Shown piece by piece: positions 1-9,300 of a DNA stretch of 64,000 nucleotides. The notes under the pieces were generated by a model. The model saw only the letters and a list, made by a program, of their open reading frames with translations, did no database searches and had not been told where the DNA came from. The stretch's first letter is position 1. Each line of letters begins with the position of its first letter. The stretch comes from Kiloniella laminariae (GTDB lineage Bacteria > Pseudomonadota > Alphaproteobacteria > Kiloniellales > Kiloniellaceae): the NCBI RefSeq assembly GCF_027214005.1, contig NZ_JAPWGY010000001.1, positions 310,001 to 374,000 on the forward strand. Reading direction: 5' to 3'. The translations under genes and the position numbers were made by a program.

Positions 1-1
1 T

Positions 2-364
2 CGTCTGGATGCGATCATTCCTTTCCGTAACCTCTCGACTGGCGTAATGACCAAGGTGGTGGACAAGTTCATTATGGAGCTGGAGACCCAGTTGGCTGAC
101 CGTCATGTGACCATTGAACTGTCACCTAAAGCCCGCAAGTGGCTGGCCGCAGAAGGGTATGATCCCCTCTATGGTGCCCGCCCGCTTGGGCGTGTGATCC
201 AGAATGTGATCAAGAAGCCCCTGGCCGAAGAGCTGCTCTTTGGCAAGCTGACACGGGGTGGTCTGGTCCGGATTGATATCAAGGATAATGCACCAAGCTT
301 CAGTTATCCCGAATCTTCGGGGGGAAGCAGTAAAAAAGGTACGAAGAGAAAAGAGCCTGCCTAA
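2..364 (+). CDS. clpA: ATP-dependent Clp protease ATP-binding subunit ClpA, C-terminal part
   Basis: The reading frame is open from base 2, so the gene begins outside the window; 120 residues are visible. They match the end of the second AAA+ module of ClpA: RLDAIIPF, then KVVDKFIMELETQL, the sensor-2 stretch GYDPLYGARPLGRVI and KPLAEELLFGKL. ClpA is the hexameric unfoldase that feeds proteins, including N-degron substrates, into ClpP in the cytoplasm. The leucyl/phenylalanyl transferase Aat, which makes such substrates, is encoded 13 kb away. The tail after the conserved part is short and Ser/Lys-rich. A strong terminator follows directly. Confidence 0.95.
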   Translation, partial: RLDAIIPFRNLSTGVMTKVVDKFIMELETQLADRHVTIELSPKARKWLAAEGYDPLYGARPLGRVIQNVIKKPLAEELLFGKLTRGGLVRIDIKDNAPSFSYPESSGGSSKKGTKRKEPA

Positions 365-390
365 GTCTGACTATCGCACCGTTATATGAA

Positions 391-420
391 AAAAGGCCTC
401 GCATTTGCGAGGCCTTTTTT
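391..420 (+). terminator. Rho-independent terminator after clpA
   Basis: A perfect 12-bp stem (AAAAGGCCTCGC at 391-402 with GCGAGGCCTTTT at 407-418) encloses a 4-base loop and ends in a run of T. It lies 26 bases after the clpA stop. The A/T flanks let it also work for the convergent creD-like gene. Confidence 0.9.
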
Positions 421-473
421 CGTGGAGTAATTCCTGCATGATCACAGGGGAAGGTCGTGGTTAATGCGCATGT

Positions 474-1955
474 TCACTGGGCTTCAGGGTTTTCTTTGGC
501 TTTGATGTCCCCTGTTGTATCTGGTTTTTCGCGAAGTTCCCGGTTCAGGTTCCTGGTCAGGTACATCAGGAGCAACAAGACCAGAAGCACGAGACCGCTT
601 CCCATCGTCAGGGCATAGTCTTCCATCTGCAGGATCGAGTAGAGGAAGCCGTAGAGGGCAGCAAGCAGACCAGCAACAGCCAGGCCATTTTGTTTGCTGT
701 GGCTTGCTACCGTGACATAGCTGGCGATTGACAGCACGGTTGTACCGGCAGCGAGGCCATAAGAGAAAGCAAAACTAAGGTGTTCGGAAAGTGTCAGCAG
801 CAGAAGATAGAATACTGACAGGGAGACCCCGACCAGGGTGTATTGAACAAGGTGTAATCTTACCCCGCGGGTGAATTCAAAAATCAGCAACATCAAATAG
901 GTCAGAGCAATAAACATGATGCCGTACTTGGCGGCGCGGATGGATGTCCCGTAGTGGGAGATAGGTTCAAATAAACGGGCTTCGGCGATCACTTCCTGTA
1001 GATTTATGCCACTGTTGTCGGTGAAAACCTGGGGATAATTGCGGGAGAGATGGCTGATTTCCCAGTTGGCTTTAAAGCTGTTGTTGTCGATTTCATGGGC
1101 TTTGGGCAGGAACTGGCGGAAACTGGGATGTGGCCAGTCCGCGGATATCTTAATCTGCGTATTCATGCCGAGAGGGATGGCGCTGATATTCCTGCTGCCG
1201 CGCAGGAGGCTGTCAAACTTGACCGAAAAGCGGCTTAAGTCCTGTCCCGGGGTCGGGCGGGCACTGAAACCGCTAGCGAGCAGGTTGGTTCGCAGGCCCG
1301 TTCCAGGCATCAGGTCCAGCTTTTTATTGTCGATTGTCACTGTGGGAGAGGCGGCAATGCCACTGTTATCGCTCAGAGCGATGGTGATATAGGCCTGATC
1401 ATAGAGGATCTGCTGCAAATTCGGGATTGGTGGAGGATTGAAACTGAAGTCTGCAAATCCTTCTACCCGTGCCGTATACACAAGGCTGCGGTAGATACTG
1501 CGTTCGCGAAATTCATGATCCAGATTGGCAGAGAGTGACAACTGGTCGGGAAGAATGATCAGTTTGTCATGACCAATAACGATTTTTTCTTTTCCCTGAT
1601 CCGTCGTAATCCGGGTTTCGGTGACAAAGGGAACGACAAGAACGGGTGCTGCAATTGTCTGCTCCTGCCCCCAGTCGTTGTCTGTTTCATACAATACTGA
1701 ATGATAGAGATTATTCCGCTCGTTCATCAGGTCGTGGACAAGGGCTGTCGGAATGAGCATGAGCAAGGTTAAGAAGCCGATGATCACTGCCTTGATCATA
1801 AGAGGGTTGCTGTTGGCGATACGGCCCCCCAAACCGCTGGCCTGTTCGGCATAACGGCTGGTTATCCATCGTAAACAGGTCAGGCCGATGATGATAAAGA
1901 TCCCGAGAAAAATGACAGCGACGAGTATGAGAAACACTGTTGTAAGGTCCATCAT
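474..1955 (-). CDS. creD: CreD-family inner membrane protein
   Basis: The 493-residue product matches the CreD family (PF06123) throughout. It has an N-terminal membrane segment, a large periplasmic domain containing ADWPHPSF and FLPKAHEI, then a membrane region with KYGIMFIALTYLMLLIFE and QYTLVGVSLSVFYLLLLTL, which in Escherichia coli CreD read nearly the same. It is a little longer than the E. coli protein because of an extra hydrophobic N-terminal segment (residues about 5-30). In E. coli creD belongs to the CreBC regulon and affects envelope integrity, but its biochemical role is not settled. No creB or creC is adjacent, so control must differ or be encoded elsewhere. Family assignment is firm; function is known only by association. 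Confidence 0.88.
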   Translation of the reverse strand: MMDLTTVFLILVAVIFLGIFIIIGLTCLRWITSRYAEQASGLGGRIANSNPLMIKAVIIGFLTLLMLIPTALVHDLMNERNNLYHSVLYETDNDWGQEQTIAAPVLVVPFVTETRITTDQGKEKIVIGHDKLIILPDQLSLSANLDHEFRERSIYRSLVYTARVEGFADFSFNPPPIPNLQQILYDQAYITIALSDNSGIAASPTVTIDNKKLDLMPGTGLRTNLLASGFSARPTPGQDLSRFSVKFDSLLRGSRNISAIPLGMNTQIKISADWPHPSFRQFLPKAHEIDNNSFKANWEISHLSRNYPQVFTDNSGINLQEVIAEARLFEPISHYGTSIRAAKYGIMFIALTYLMLLIFEFTRGVRLHLVQYTLVGVSLSVFYLLLLTLSEHLSFAFSYGLAAGTTVLSIASYVTVASHSKQNGLAVAGLLAALYGFLYSILQMEDYALTMGSGLVLLVLLLLMYLTRNLNRELREKPDTTGDIKAKENPEAQ

Positions 1956-2198
1956 GGTGAAATCCTCCCCCCTGGAGGTGGTTGTTAGCGGTTTTGTTTC
2001 CTGTGCAAGACAGAATATGAGTGAAGTGCCAGCTATCCTGATGGGGGAATGAGAAGAAAGTTTGCGGTCAATAAGGCAAAGTCGGCTGTCGTAGGGCAGG
2101 AAAGATGATCTGTTATCGCCATGGTCTTGCCTTACTGTGACCCGGAAAAGGGCGCAAAATGCTGTTTCTCTGACGGGGAATAGTAAAGAGGATGCGTT

Positions 2199-2864
2199 AT
2201 GTGTCAGTGGTCCGGGATAACAAGGCGGTTTTCAGTTCTTGAACCCAAGAGTGGATACAACAACCTGATCCGCTGGTCAGTTTGCTTCTTGTTGCTGTGC
2301 TGGAGCGGGGCAGCTTTCGCTGATCCGTCTTTTGGGAAGAGGTTGTCGGAAGAAGCTCTCAAACGCACAGAAGTTTTTGTGCTCTATGACAGCAGCTATT
2401 ACCGGATCAGTTATCCCGGCGGCGATGTACCACAACATAGCGGGGTCTGCAGCGATGTGGTTATTCGAAGTTATCGCGGTCTGGGGATCGACCTTCAGAA
2501 GCTGGTTCATGAAGATATGCGCACCAGTTTTTCGGCTTATCCTGCCTATTGGGGCTTAACAAAGCCGGACAGTAATATCGATCATCGCCGGGTTCCAAAC
2601 CTGCGGGTGTTCTTTACGCGCCATGGTATATCCTTGCCTCTTTCCAAAGATCCACAGGCCTATCAAGCCGGAGATCTGGTCAGCTGGAATCTGCGTCCGG
2701 GAGGATCGCTACCTCACATTGGAATTATCAGCGATGAAAAAAGCACTGATGGGGTGCCGCTGGTGGTGCACAACATCGGGAGAGGCCCGGAGTTGGAGGA
2801 CATGCTGTTCGATTACGAAATCACCGGGCACTACCGCTACGGCACCGGGGATCCTAATCCTTAG
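2199..2864 (+). CDS. DUF1287 secreted protein
   Basis: The product has 221 residues. A hydrophobic segment near residues 29-43 ending in AFA is a likely signal peptide, preceded by a rather long N-terminal region, so a later start is possible. The mature part fits DUF1287 (PF06940): the stretch GGDVPQHSGVCSDVVIRSYR holds the conserved Cys-Ser-Asp, and later come DLVSWNL and HIGIIS with the histidine usual for NlpC/P60-like folds. A Cys and His in these positions suggest a cysteine-peptidase-like fold acting in the periplasm, but no activity is established for the family to my knowledge. The 3' end overlaps the convergent acyltransferase gene by 11 bases. AAAGAGG lies 6 bases before the chosen ATG. 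Confidence 0.85.
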   Translation: MCQWSGITRRFSVLEPKSGYNNLIRWSVCFLLLCWSGAAFADPSFGKRLSEEALKRTEVFVLYDSSYYRISYPGGDVPQHSGVCSDVVIRSYRGLGIDLQKLVHEDMRTSFSAYPAYWGLTKPDSNIDHRRVPNLRVFFTRHGISLPLSKDPQAYQAGDLVSWNLRPGGSLPHIGIISDEKSTDGVPLVVHNIGRGPELEDMLFDYEITGHYRYGTGDPNP

Positions 2865-4047
2865 GCTGTCTGAGAGAATCTGAAGGGGCATTGGCAGCTG
2901 TCTTGCGGAAAGGTCCGAGCTCTTTCAGGTAACTCATATCCTGTTCCAAAGCTCTTTGTTCGCCCTCGAGGAACCGGGCGATGGCATCGCGGAAGTTTGG
3001 ATCGGCAATGGCGTGCAGGCTGTAAGTTCGGGATGGCATGTAGCCGCGCTGGATCTTGTGTTCACCCTGTGCGCCGGCCTCTACTCTTTTCAGGCCGTGG
3101 GTGATGGCATAGTCAATGGCCTGATAATAGCAGAGTTCAAAATGCAGGCTGGGATAATGGCCTGTTGATCCCCAGTTCCTGCCATAGAGTGTATCACTGC
3201 CACGGAGGTTAAGGGCAGCAGCAATCAGTTGCCCGCCGTTCCAGGCGCTGGTCAGGACGACCTGTCCGGCCAGCTGTTGTCCCAGACGGGAGAAAAAATC
3301 CCGGGTCAGGTAATCATGGGCATGTTTTTTGTCGACGGTGTTGAGATAAAGCCCGTGAAACTGTTCGAGGATTGTTGGAGTGAGGGTCTCGCCTTCAAGT
3401 GTTTTCAGGGTTAATCCGTGGCTGTTTGCTTCACGTCGTTCTTTTCTGATCGCTTTTCGTTTGCGTGAACTGAGATCGGACAGGAAATCTTCAAAACCGC
3501 CATAACCTTTGTTCTCCCAGTGATACTGGACGCCTGTACGGGGGAGTAACCCGGGTTGGGCCAGGGACTGCCATTCATCCTCGCGGGTGAAGGTCAGGTG
3601 CAGAGACGAGGCCTGATATTGCTGGAGCAGCTGCAACATGGCGTTGATCAGGGCCAGTCTGAGATCCTGTTGTTCTGTCCTGTTTTCTGGCGCGATGAGC
3701 AAGCGCGGGCCGGTAACAGGGGTAAAAGGCACAGCACACTGAAGCTTGGGGTAGTATTGTCCTCCTGCACGTTCAAAAGCATTGGCCCAGCTCCAGTCAA
3801 AAACGTACTCCCCATAGGAATGGCTTTTCAGATAGAGCGGCGCGCAGGCGAGTATCTGCCCGTCAGGATTTTTCAGCGTCAGGTGCTGGGGTTGCCACCC
3901 GGTTTCTGCACAGGCGCTTTTGCTTTCTTCAAGTGCCAGCAGGAATGCGTGGGATACAAAAGGGTTGTCTGCGCCAGCACAACGGTCCCAATCGTCCGGG
4001 GCAATGCCACTGATCCGGGGATGTACTTCAACACGGAATTGGCTCAT
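2854..4047 (-). CDS. GNAT/FemAB-like acyltransferase (PF04339)
   Basis: The 397-residue protein belongs to the group once named 'peptidogalycan biosynthesis protein' (FemAB-like, PF04339). It begins with an IAPDDWDRCAG-NPFVSHAFL motif, has a middle block around GGFEDFLSDLSSRKRKAIRKE, and a C-terminal acetyltransferase-like half with YGRNWGSTG and HFELCYYQAIDYAI. These proteins have two GNAT-like folds and are presumed to transfer an acyl or aminoacyl group; the substrate is unknown. The start at 4047 was preferred over an in-frame ATG at 4089 because GAGGAG sits 4 bases before it. The gene is convergent with the DUF1287 gene and overlaps its end. Confidence 0.85.
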   Translation of the reverse strand: MSQFRVEVHPRISGIAPDDWDRCAGADNPFVSHAFLLALEESKSACAETGWQPQHLTLKNPDGQILACAPLYLKSHSYGEYVFDWSWANAFERAGGQYYPKLQCAVPFTPVTGPRLLIAPENRTEQQDLRLALINAMLQLLQQYQASSLHLTFTREDEWQSLAQPGLLPRTGVQYHWENKGYGGFEDFLSDLSSRKRKAIRKERREANSHGLTLKTLEGETLTPTILEQFHGLYLNTVDKKHAHDYLTRDFFSRLGQQLAGQVVLTSAWNGGQLIAAALNLRGSDTLYGRNWGSTGHYPSLHFELCYYQAIDYAITHGLKRVEAGAQGEHKIQRGYMPSRTYSLHAIADPNFRDAIARFLEGEQRALEQDMSYLKELGPFRKTAANAPSDSLRQPKD

Positions 4048-4123
4048 CGGGCTCCTCGGAGCGGCTGGGGCAGGAAAAGAGTTCACCACAAGAAATAGGA
4101 AGCCGTCTGCCGGATAGCAAACG

Positions 4124-4153
4124 AAAAAGGCAGGCGCTGAGGCCTGCCTTTTT
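4124..4153 (-). terminator. Rho-independent terminator after ridA-family gene
   Basis: A 12-bp stem (AAAAAGGCAGGC at 4124-4135 with GCCTGCCTTTTT at 4142-4153) has a 6-base loop. Read on the minus strand it follows the RidA-family stop by about 20 bases and ends in a T run, separating this gene from the acyltransferase downstream. Confidence 0.88.
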
Positions 4154-4172
4154 CATAGGAAGATAGACAGGA

Positions 4173-4640
4173 TCAGTCGATTTCCGCGACGCAGTCAACT
4201 TCGACGGCAATACCGAGCGGCAGACTTGGCGCAGAAACGGCAGCGCGGGCATGAACACCTTTGTCGCCGAAGACTTCGACCATCAGATCAGATACGCCGT
4301 TGATTACTTTTGGCTGATCCGTGAAATCAGGGGTAGAGTTCACAAAACCACCCAGCTTGACGATACGTTTGACCCGGTCAAGATTGCCGCCAGTGGCTAC
4401 TTTCAGCTGGGCAATGATGTTGATACCACAAAGGCGGGCCGCTTCCTGGCCTTCTTCAATGGACATGTTATCGCCCAGTTTACCCTTGTAGAGGATCTCG
4501 CCATTCTTGGCCGTGATCTGTCCGGAAACAAATACTGTATTGCCAGAGGTAACATAACCAACATAGTTGGCAACGGCTTTTGCAGGTTCGGGGATTTCAA
4601 TCCCGAGTTCTTTCAAACGGGCGTCAACAGTACCAGCCAT
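4173..4640 (-). CDS. RidA/YjgF-family protein
   Basis: The 155-residue product is a RidA (YjgF/YER057c/UK114) family member of the longer bacterial subgroup: it begins RLKELGIEIPEPAKAVANYV, then VFVSGQI, GQEAARLCGINIIAQLK and ends AVSAPSLPLGIAVEVDCVAEI. Classic RidA hydrolyses reactive enamine/imine intermediates released by PLP enzymes. This subgroup often lacks the substrate-binding arginine near the C-terminus: here the usual 'R-L-P' position reads SAPSLPLG, with an R eight residues before, so deaminase activity cannot be assumed. The ATG at 4640 is preferred to the in-frame one at 4679 because AGGA lies 9-10 bases before it and family homology begins just after. Confidence 0.9.
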   Translation of the reverse strand: MAGTVDARLKELGIEIPEPAKAVANYVGYVTSGNTVFVSGQITAKNGEILYKGKLGDNMSIEEGQEAARLCGINIIAQLKVATGGNLDRVKRIVKLGGFVNSTPDFTDQPKVINGVSDLMVEVFGDKGVHARAAVSAPSLPLGIAVEVDCVAEID

Positions 4641-4969
4641 AGCTCTATCCTTTGTTTTTTTATTACTTGTTGCTGTCACGGACCTTCTTCCCCCTGCCAG
4701 CGGGGCGTCTTGTGAGAAAAAAGTCCAAACCGAAGGGGAGGATATAAAGCGGTTGCGCCCTCGTATCCTGCCTTTATCTGTAGAAATACAGAGCGGATTT
4801 TAGCCGGATCCACAGCGAGTGCAAGTCAAGTCTTGGGAAGAAATGCGACAATATTCTGAATGTTTGAGCCTGCTGCAGTGCAATATCATTATGCGGAGTG
4901 CGTTCCTGACGACATATCCCTGCGTTTGATGGAGAGAGAGTGCTGGATCAGAGGTCAGGGAATATCTCT

Positions 4970-4999
4970 CCACAAAACAACAGGCCACAAAACAACAGG
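4970..4999. repeat. Two tandem copies of a 15-bp unit
   Basis: CCACAAAACAACAGG occurs twice without spacing (4970-4984 and 4985-4999). The second copy runs into the left arm of the nrdJ terminator, so on the minus strand the repeat provides a T-rich tail (GTTGTTTTGTGG) twice. Confidence 0.9.
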
Positions 5000-5019
5000 G
5001 CGGCCTGAGCCGCCCTGTT
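4994..5019 (-). terminator. Probable terminator after nrdJ
   Basis: An 11-bp perfect stem (AACAGGGCGGC at 4994-5004, GCCGCCCTGTT at 5009-5019) with a 4-base loop lies 27 bases after the nrdJ stop. The tail on the minus strand is TTGTTTTGTGG, T-rich but interrupted by G. Confidence 0.75.
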
Positions 5020-5045
5020 TATCGCAAAGAAACGGAAACCTTGGC

Positions 5046-8000
5046 TTAGGAACAGCCAGTTGTACCCCCGCAGGTATCACACTTCAGACAGGTGCCGTTG
5101 CGCACCAGAGTGAAGTTACCGCACTCAGGACATGAATCCCCCTCATATCCCTTCATGCGGGCTTCGCGGACCTTTTCCATACGCTTGTCCACGGCCTTGA
5201 CGATGGTCGTTTCCGCAGCGACGGCGGTCTGGGTGTCGGTAACACCCACGAAATCCTGATTTGCTTCGGCAACAGCAGCGGAAGCCGAGGCCAGTGTGTC
5301 CCCGATATCCTGGCCGCCGTTCACAACCATCAGCTTGTTACGGACATACCCTGTAGAAGCCACGCGGCGAACTGTTTCAGCAACAGAATTCCGGGCAGCA
5401 GGCAAATCACTTTCGTCAGAACCTTTCCCCAGAGAATCCGGCAGCATGTCTGCTGGCTCTACATGGGCGAGGTCGTTACGCCCAAGATAGGAAACAGCCA
5501 GTTCGCGGAACAGATAGTCAAGGATAGACGTTGCCATCTTGATCACGTCATTGCCTTCGACCATGCCTGAAGGCTCGAACCGGGTGAAGGTATAGGCCTC
5601 AACGTATTCTTCCAGCGGAACACCGTACTGCAGACCGATGGAAATCGCGATGGCGAAGTTGTTCATCAGGCTGCGGAAAGCGGCACCTTCCTTGTGCATG
5701 TCGACGAAAATCTCGCCTAGGGCGCCGTCTTCGTATTCACCCGTGCGCAGATAGACCTTGTGACCACCAACGATGGCTTTCTGGGTGTACCCCTTGCGGC
5801 GGGATGGCAGCTTCTTGCGCTCGGTCACAGCTTTTTCGATGACGCGTTCGATAATGCGTTCGGCGACAATCTCGACCCGCTTGGAGGTTGGTGCCTCGGC
5901 AACATCATCATCTTCTTCTTCGAGTTCCAGCAGAACACCGGAAGAAAGCGGCTGGGAAAGCTTGGAACCGTCACGATAGAGCGCGTTGGCTTTGAGGCCG
6001 AGTTTCCACGACAGCATATAGGCATCTTTACAATCATCAATCACGGCATTGGCTGGCATGTTGATGGTTTTGGAGATCGCCCCGGAAATGAACGGCTGGG
6101 CAGCCGCCATCATGCGAATGTGGCTTTCGGCGGAGAGGAAGCGTTTACCGGTTTTCCCACAAGGATTGGCACAATCAAAGATCGACAGGTGCTCGTCTTT
6201 CAGGTGCGGTGCACCTTCGAGGGTCATGGCGCCGGTACAGAAGATGTTCGCGGTGTCGATTTCCTTGCGGCTGAAACCAAGCTCGGTGAGCATGTCGAAA
6301 GACGGATCATTCAACTGGGCTTCGGTAAAGCCAAGCGTCTTGATGCAGAACTCTTCGCCCAGGTTCCACTTGTTGAAGATGAACTTGATGTCAAAGGCGC
6401 TGGCGAGTTTTTCTTCCAGTGCGGCAAGGGCATCATTGGTGAAGTCTTTTTTCTTCAGACTGTCATGGTTGATGCCCGGTGCCTTTTTCAGCGTTCCGTG
6501 ACCCACGGCAAACTTGATGATGTCCTCGATCTGGCTTTCGCTGTAGCCTAGGTATTTCAGCGCACCGGGAACTGTCCGGTTGATGATCTTGAAGTATCCG
6601 CCGCCAGCAAGTTTCTTGAACTTGACGAGGGCAAAGTCGGGTTCGATTCCGGTGGTGTCGCAGTCCATCACCAGTCCGATGGTGCCCGTCGGGGCAACAA
6701 CGGTGGTCTGGGCGTTGCGATAGCCGTGTTTCTCGCCGAGTTCGAGGGCTTCGTCCCAGGCTTTGGTTGCCGCAGCAACAAGTGCCTCGTCCGGGCAATC
6801 CTTGGCAAAGATCGGCACGGGCTGAACTTCGAGGGCTTCATAACCGCCTTCTTCACCATAAGCTGCACGGCGATGATTGCGCATGACCCGCAGCATGTCG
6901 TTCTTGTTCAGCTCATAGCGCTTGAACGGGCCAAGCTCTCCAGCCATCTCAGCAGAGGTTGCATAGGCGGTTCCGGTCATGATCGCGCTGAGGGTCGCAC
7001 AGATCGCGCGGCCTTCGGGCGAGTCATAAGACACACCGGTTGACATCAGCAGGCCGCCGATGTTGGCGTAACCAAGACCGAGTGTCCGGAATTCATAGCT
7101 GAGCTGGGCGATCGCCTTGGAAGGGAACTGCGCCATGAGCACAGAGATTTCCAGGGTAATGGTCCAGAGGCGGCTGGCGTGGATGTAGGCATCAATGTCA
7201 AAGCTGCCGTCAGCGCGCTGGAAGGTCATAAGGTTCATGGAGGCCAGGTTACAGGCCGTATCGTCCAGGAACATGTATTCGGAACAGGGGTTGGACCCGT
7301 TGATCCGGCCAGACTGCGGACAGGTGTGCCATTCGTTGATGGTGGTGTCGTACTGGATGCCGGGATCCGCACAGGCCCAGGCCGCATAGGAAATCTGATC
7401 CCAGAGATCGCGGGATTTTAGGGTCTTGTGGACCTTGCCATCGATACGGCGGATCAGGTTCCAGTCACCGTCCTCTTCGAGGCTCTGGAAGAAGCCGTTG
7501 GCAACGCGGACCGAGTTGTTCGAGTTCTGGCCCGATACGGTCAGGTACGCGTCTGAATCCCAATCGGTGTTGTAGGTGTCGAACTCCATCTCGGTGTAGC
7601 CCTGTTCAGCGAACTGGAGCACACGCTGGATGTAGCTCATCGGCACTTCATGAGCCCGCGCGGTTTTGATCGCAGCTTTCAGAGTGGTGTTCTTGCGGGG
7701 ATTGACCCGGTCCTTGTCATCAAGGGCATCTGTATTGCAGGCCGCCATGATGCTTTTGAGATGCTTCTGGCAGATATTCGATCCGGCAACCAGTGCGGCG
7801 ACTTTCTGCTCTTCAACCACTTTCCAGTTGATGTATTCCTCGATATCCGGGTGGTCGAGATCGACAGTCACCATCTTGGCAGCACGACGGGTGGTTCCGC
7901 CGGACTTGATCGCACCAGCTGCGCGGTCGCCGATTTTGAGAAAGCTCATCAGACCGGAGGACTTTCCACCGCCAGAGAGAGGCTCTTCAGCGCCCCGGAC

Positions 8001-8711
8001 CTTGGAGAAGTTGGTGCCTGTTCCGGAACCGTATTTGAACAGGCGCGCTTCGCGAACCCAGAGGTCCATGATGCCGTTGTCATTTACCAGATCATCACCA
8101 ACAGACTGGATAAAGCAGGCGTGAGGCTGTGGATGCTCATAGGCTGATTTTGAACGGACCAGCTTGCCGGTTTCGTGATCGACATAGTGGTGACCTTGAC
8201 CAGGTCCATCAATACCATAGGCCCAGTGCAGGCCTGTATTGAACCACTGTGGAGAATTCGGTGCAGCCATCTGGTTGGCCAGCATGTACCGCATTTCGTC
8301 GAAATAGGTTTTGGCGTCTTCTTCGCTGTCGAAGTAGCCACCTTTCCAGCCCCAGTAGGTCCAGGCGCCAGCCAGACGATCAAAAACCTGCTTGGAGCTG
8401 GTTTCTCCGATGATGCGTTCGTCCTCGGGGATATCGGACATGGCATCGTGATCGGGTTCAGAGCGCCACAACCATGAAGGGATTGAGTTTTCTTCTATAC
8501 GTTTTAATTTAAGGGGGATGCCGCGTTTGCGGAAATATTTCTGGGCGATGATGTCACAGGCAACCTGGCTCCAGCTCGCAGGAACGTCGATGTCTTTGGC
8601 CTGAAAAACGATTGACCCATCTGGATTGCGGATTTCGCTGGTTGTTGTGCGAAACGCGATGGCGTCATAGACGTCTTTTCCGGTTTCCGTAAAGCGACGT
8701 GCGATGCGCAT
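5046..8711 (-). CDS. nrdJ: Adenosylcobalamin-dependent (class II) ribonucleotide reductase
   Basis: The 1221-residue protein is the long alphaproteobacterial form of NrdJ, which makes deoxyribonucleotides using a radical formed from vitamin B12. Visible marks are [13 protein letters not shown], the active-site block [21 protein letters not shown] near residues 485-505 with its catalytic Cys and Glu, [20 protein letters not shown] in the barrel, and a C-terminal zinc-ribbon-like tail CPECG...CLKCDTCG with the terminal cysteine pair that re-reduces the active site. A stretch rich in Glu/Asp and Arg near residue 930-970 links the barrel to the C-terminal region. AGGGGAT stands about 8 bases before the ATG. 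It is transcribed alone; its upstream region carries likely NrdR and DnaA sites. The enzyme works with or without oxygen. Confidence 0.96.
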   Translation of the reverse strand: MRIARRFTETGKDVYDAIAFRTTTSEIRNPDGSIVFQAKDIDVPASWSQVACDIIAQKYFRKRGIPLKLKRIEENSIPSWLWRSEPDHDAMSDIPEDERIIGETSSKQVFDRLAGAWTYWGWKGGYFDSEEDAKTYFDEMRYMLANQMAAPNSPQWFNTGLHWAYGIDGPGQGHHYVDHETGKLVRSKSAYEHPQPHACFIQSVGDDLVNDNGIMDLWVREARLFKYGSGTGTNFSKVRGAEEPLSGGGKSSGLMSFLKIGDRAAGAIKSGGTTRRAAKMVTVDLDHPDIEEYINWKVVEEQKVAALVAGSNICQKHLKSIMAACNTDALDDKDRVNPRKNTTLKAAIKTARAHEVPMSYIQRVLQFAEQGYTEMEFDTYNTDWDSDAYLTVSGQNSNNSVRVANGFFQSLEEDGDWNLIRRIDGKVHKTLKSRDLWDQISYAAWACADPGIQYDTTINEWHTCPQSGRINGSNPCSEYMFLDDTACNLASMNLMTFQRADGSFDIDAYIHASRLWTITLEISVLMAQFPSKAIAQLSYEFRTLGLGYANIGGLLMSTGVSYDSPEGRAICATLSAIMTGTAYATSAEMAGELGPFKRYELNKNDMLRVMRNHRRAAYGEEGGYEALEVQPVPIFAKDCPDEALVAAATKAWDEALELGEKHGYRNAQTTVVAPTGTIGLVMDCDTTGIEPDFALVKFKKLAGGGYFKIINRTVPGALKYLGYSESQIEDIIKFAVGHGTLKKAPGINHDSLKKKDFTNDALAALEEKLASAFDIKFIFNKWNLGEEFCIKTLGFTEAQLNDPSFDMLTELGFSRKEIDTANIFCTGAMTLEGAPHLKDEHLSIFDCANPCGKTGKRFLSAESHIRMMAAAQPFISGAISKTINMPANAVIDDCKDAYMLSWKLGLKANALYRDGSKLSQPLSSGVLLELEEEDDDVAEAPTSKRVEIVAERIIERVIEKAVTERKKLPSRRKGYTQKAIVGGHKVYLRTGEYEDGALGEIFVDMHKEGAAFRSLMNNFAIAISIGLQYGVPLEEYVEAYTFTRFEPSGMVEGNDVIKMATSILDYLFRELAVSYLGRNDLAHVEPADMLPDSLGKGSDESDLPAARNSVAETVRRVASTGYVRNKLMVVNGGQDIGDTLASASAAVAEANQDFVGVTDTQTAVAAETTIVKAVDKRMEKVREARMKGYEGDSCPECGNFTLVRNGTCLKCDTCGGTTGCS

Positions 8712-8871
8712 GCCGTATCCCCTTTATTTTAAACAAAACTCAATAGAAAAGCTCTGGATAAAGGATGTTGATATCCTGTACCAAAGCTCACTCAAACAAC
8801 AAGGTCCGCAAGCCGGGTGACTCTGCGGTTTTTCTGCGAAAGAAGCACATTTTGTTGATCTGAAGTGATTT

Positions 8872-8888
8872 AACCACAATATTTGGTT
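8872..8888. promoter_or_regulatory. NrdR-box-like palindrome
   Basis: AACCACAATATTTGGTT is an almost perfect 17-base palindrome resembling the NrdR box (ACAC-AT-rich core-TGTGT type). It sits about 160 bases upstream of nrdJ. A weaker half-similar sequence, CCACATTTTGTAG at 8917-8929, starts 43 bases further upstream, about four helical turns, a spacing seen in paired NrdR boxes. NrdR is a general repressor of ribonucleotide reductase genes; assignment here is by pattern only. Confidence 0.5.
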
Positions 8889-8950
8889 TTCGTCACCCGT
8901 ATTTTGCATATTGACACCACATTTTGTAGCTCGACAGTAACCATTAAGCC

Positions 8951-8959
8951 TGTGGATAA
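8951..8959. promoter_or_regulatory. DnaA box upstream of nrdJ
   Basis: TGTGGATAA is the exact reverse complement of the strong DnaA box TTATCCACA. A one-mismatch copy (TCTGGATAA) lies at 8753-8761. DnaA controls nrdAB in Escherichia coli, so a role in nrdJ control is reasonable but inferred. Confidence 0.5.
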
Positions 8960-9300
8960 ATCTGTGAATTACCAGGGAACAAAATTGTATGAATGGGAAA
9001 AGTTGCGGAAAAATAAGGCGCTTTTCATTATCCCTAAAATTAATGTTTTCTTTTAAGCTGGTGGAAAAATGCAGGGTAATTTTTATCTGAGAATCTGGTG
9101 AAGCAGAATCAGCCAAAGAAAGCAGAAAAAGGGTTACCGATTCGTGTCAGAAAGATAAAATTCCCGGGACCAAACCACAGCAGTATCTGGGGGAATAGAA
9201 TGATGTCCTGGCTTTCCATCCTGAAAAAATAGCAATAACAATTAGTTGTATTGGCTCTATTGCGAGAGAGGCCTTATCTCGTAGCGGCAAGATGGCATTC

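Larger units (their letters stand above)
4680..5045. other. Intergenic region between ridA and nrdJ
   Basis: These 366 bases carry no convincing gene. They hold the probable ridA promoter and leader at the left, and at the right a 15-bp tandem repeat followed by the nrdJ terminator. The middle part shows nothing I can interpret. Confidence 0.6.
8712..9300. other. Long upstream region of nrdJ
   Basis: These 589 A/T-rich bases contain no believable gene; an open frame at 8724-9116 on the minus strand resembles no protein and has unsuitable composition. The region includes an NrdR-like palindrome, a DnaA box and probably the nrdJ promoter. I saw no cobalamin riboswitch core. The part from about 9060 to 9300 shows nothing identifiable. 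Confidence 0.6.

Noticed and set aside
5760-6551. 263-codon open frame antisense to nrdJ
   Set aside because: Shadow of the nrdJ frame; product has no recognisable features.
8712-9060. Cobalamin riboswitch before the B12-dependent reductase
   Set aside because: I searched by eye for the conserved B12-box core and found none; NrdR-type control fits better.
8724-9116. 130-codon open frame on the minus strand upstream of nrdJ
   Set aside because: No family resemblance, unusual composition, and it overlaps the region with the NrdR-like and DnaA sites; more likely chance in A/T-rich DNA.
8712-9300. Replication origin because of the DnaA box
   Set aside because: Only one exact and one near-exact box, no DnaA-gene neighbourhood and no clear box cluster; a promoter site for nrdJ is simpler.
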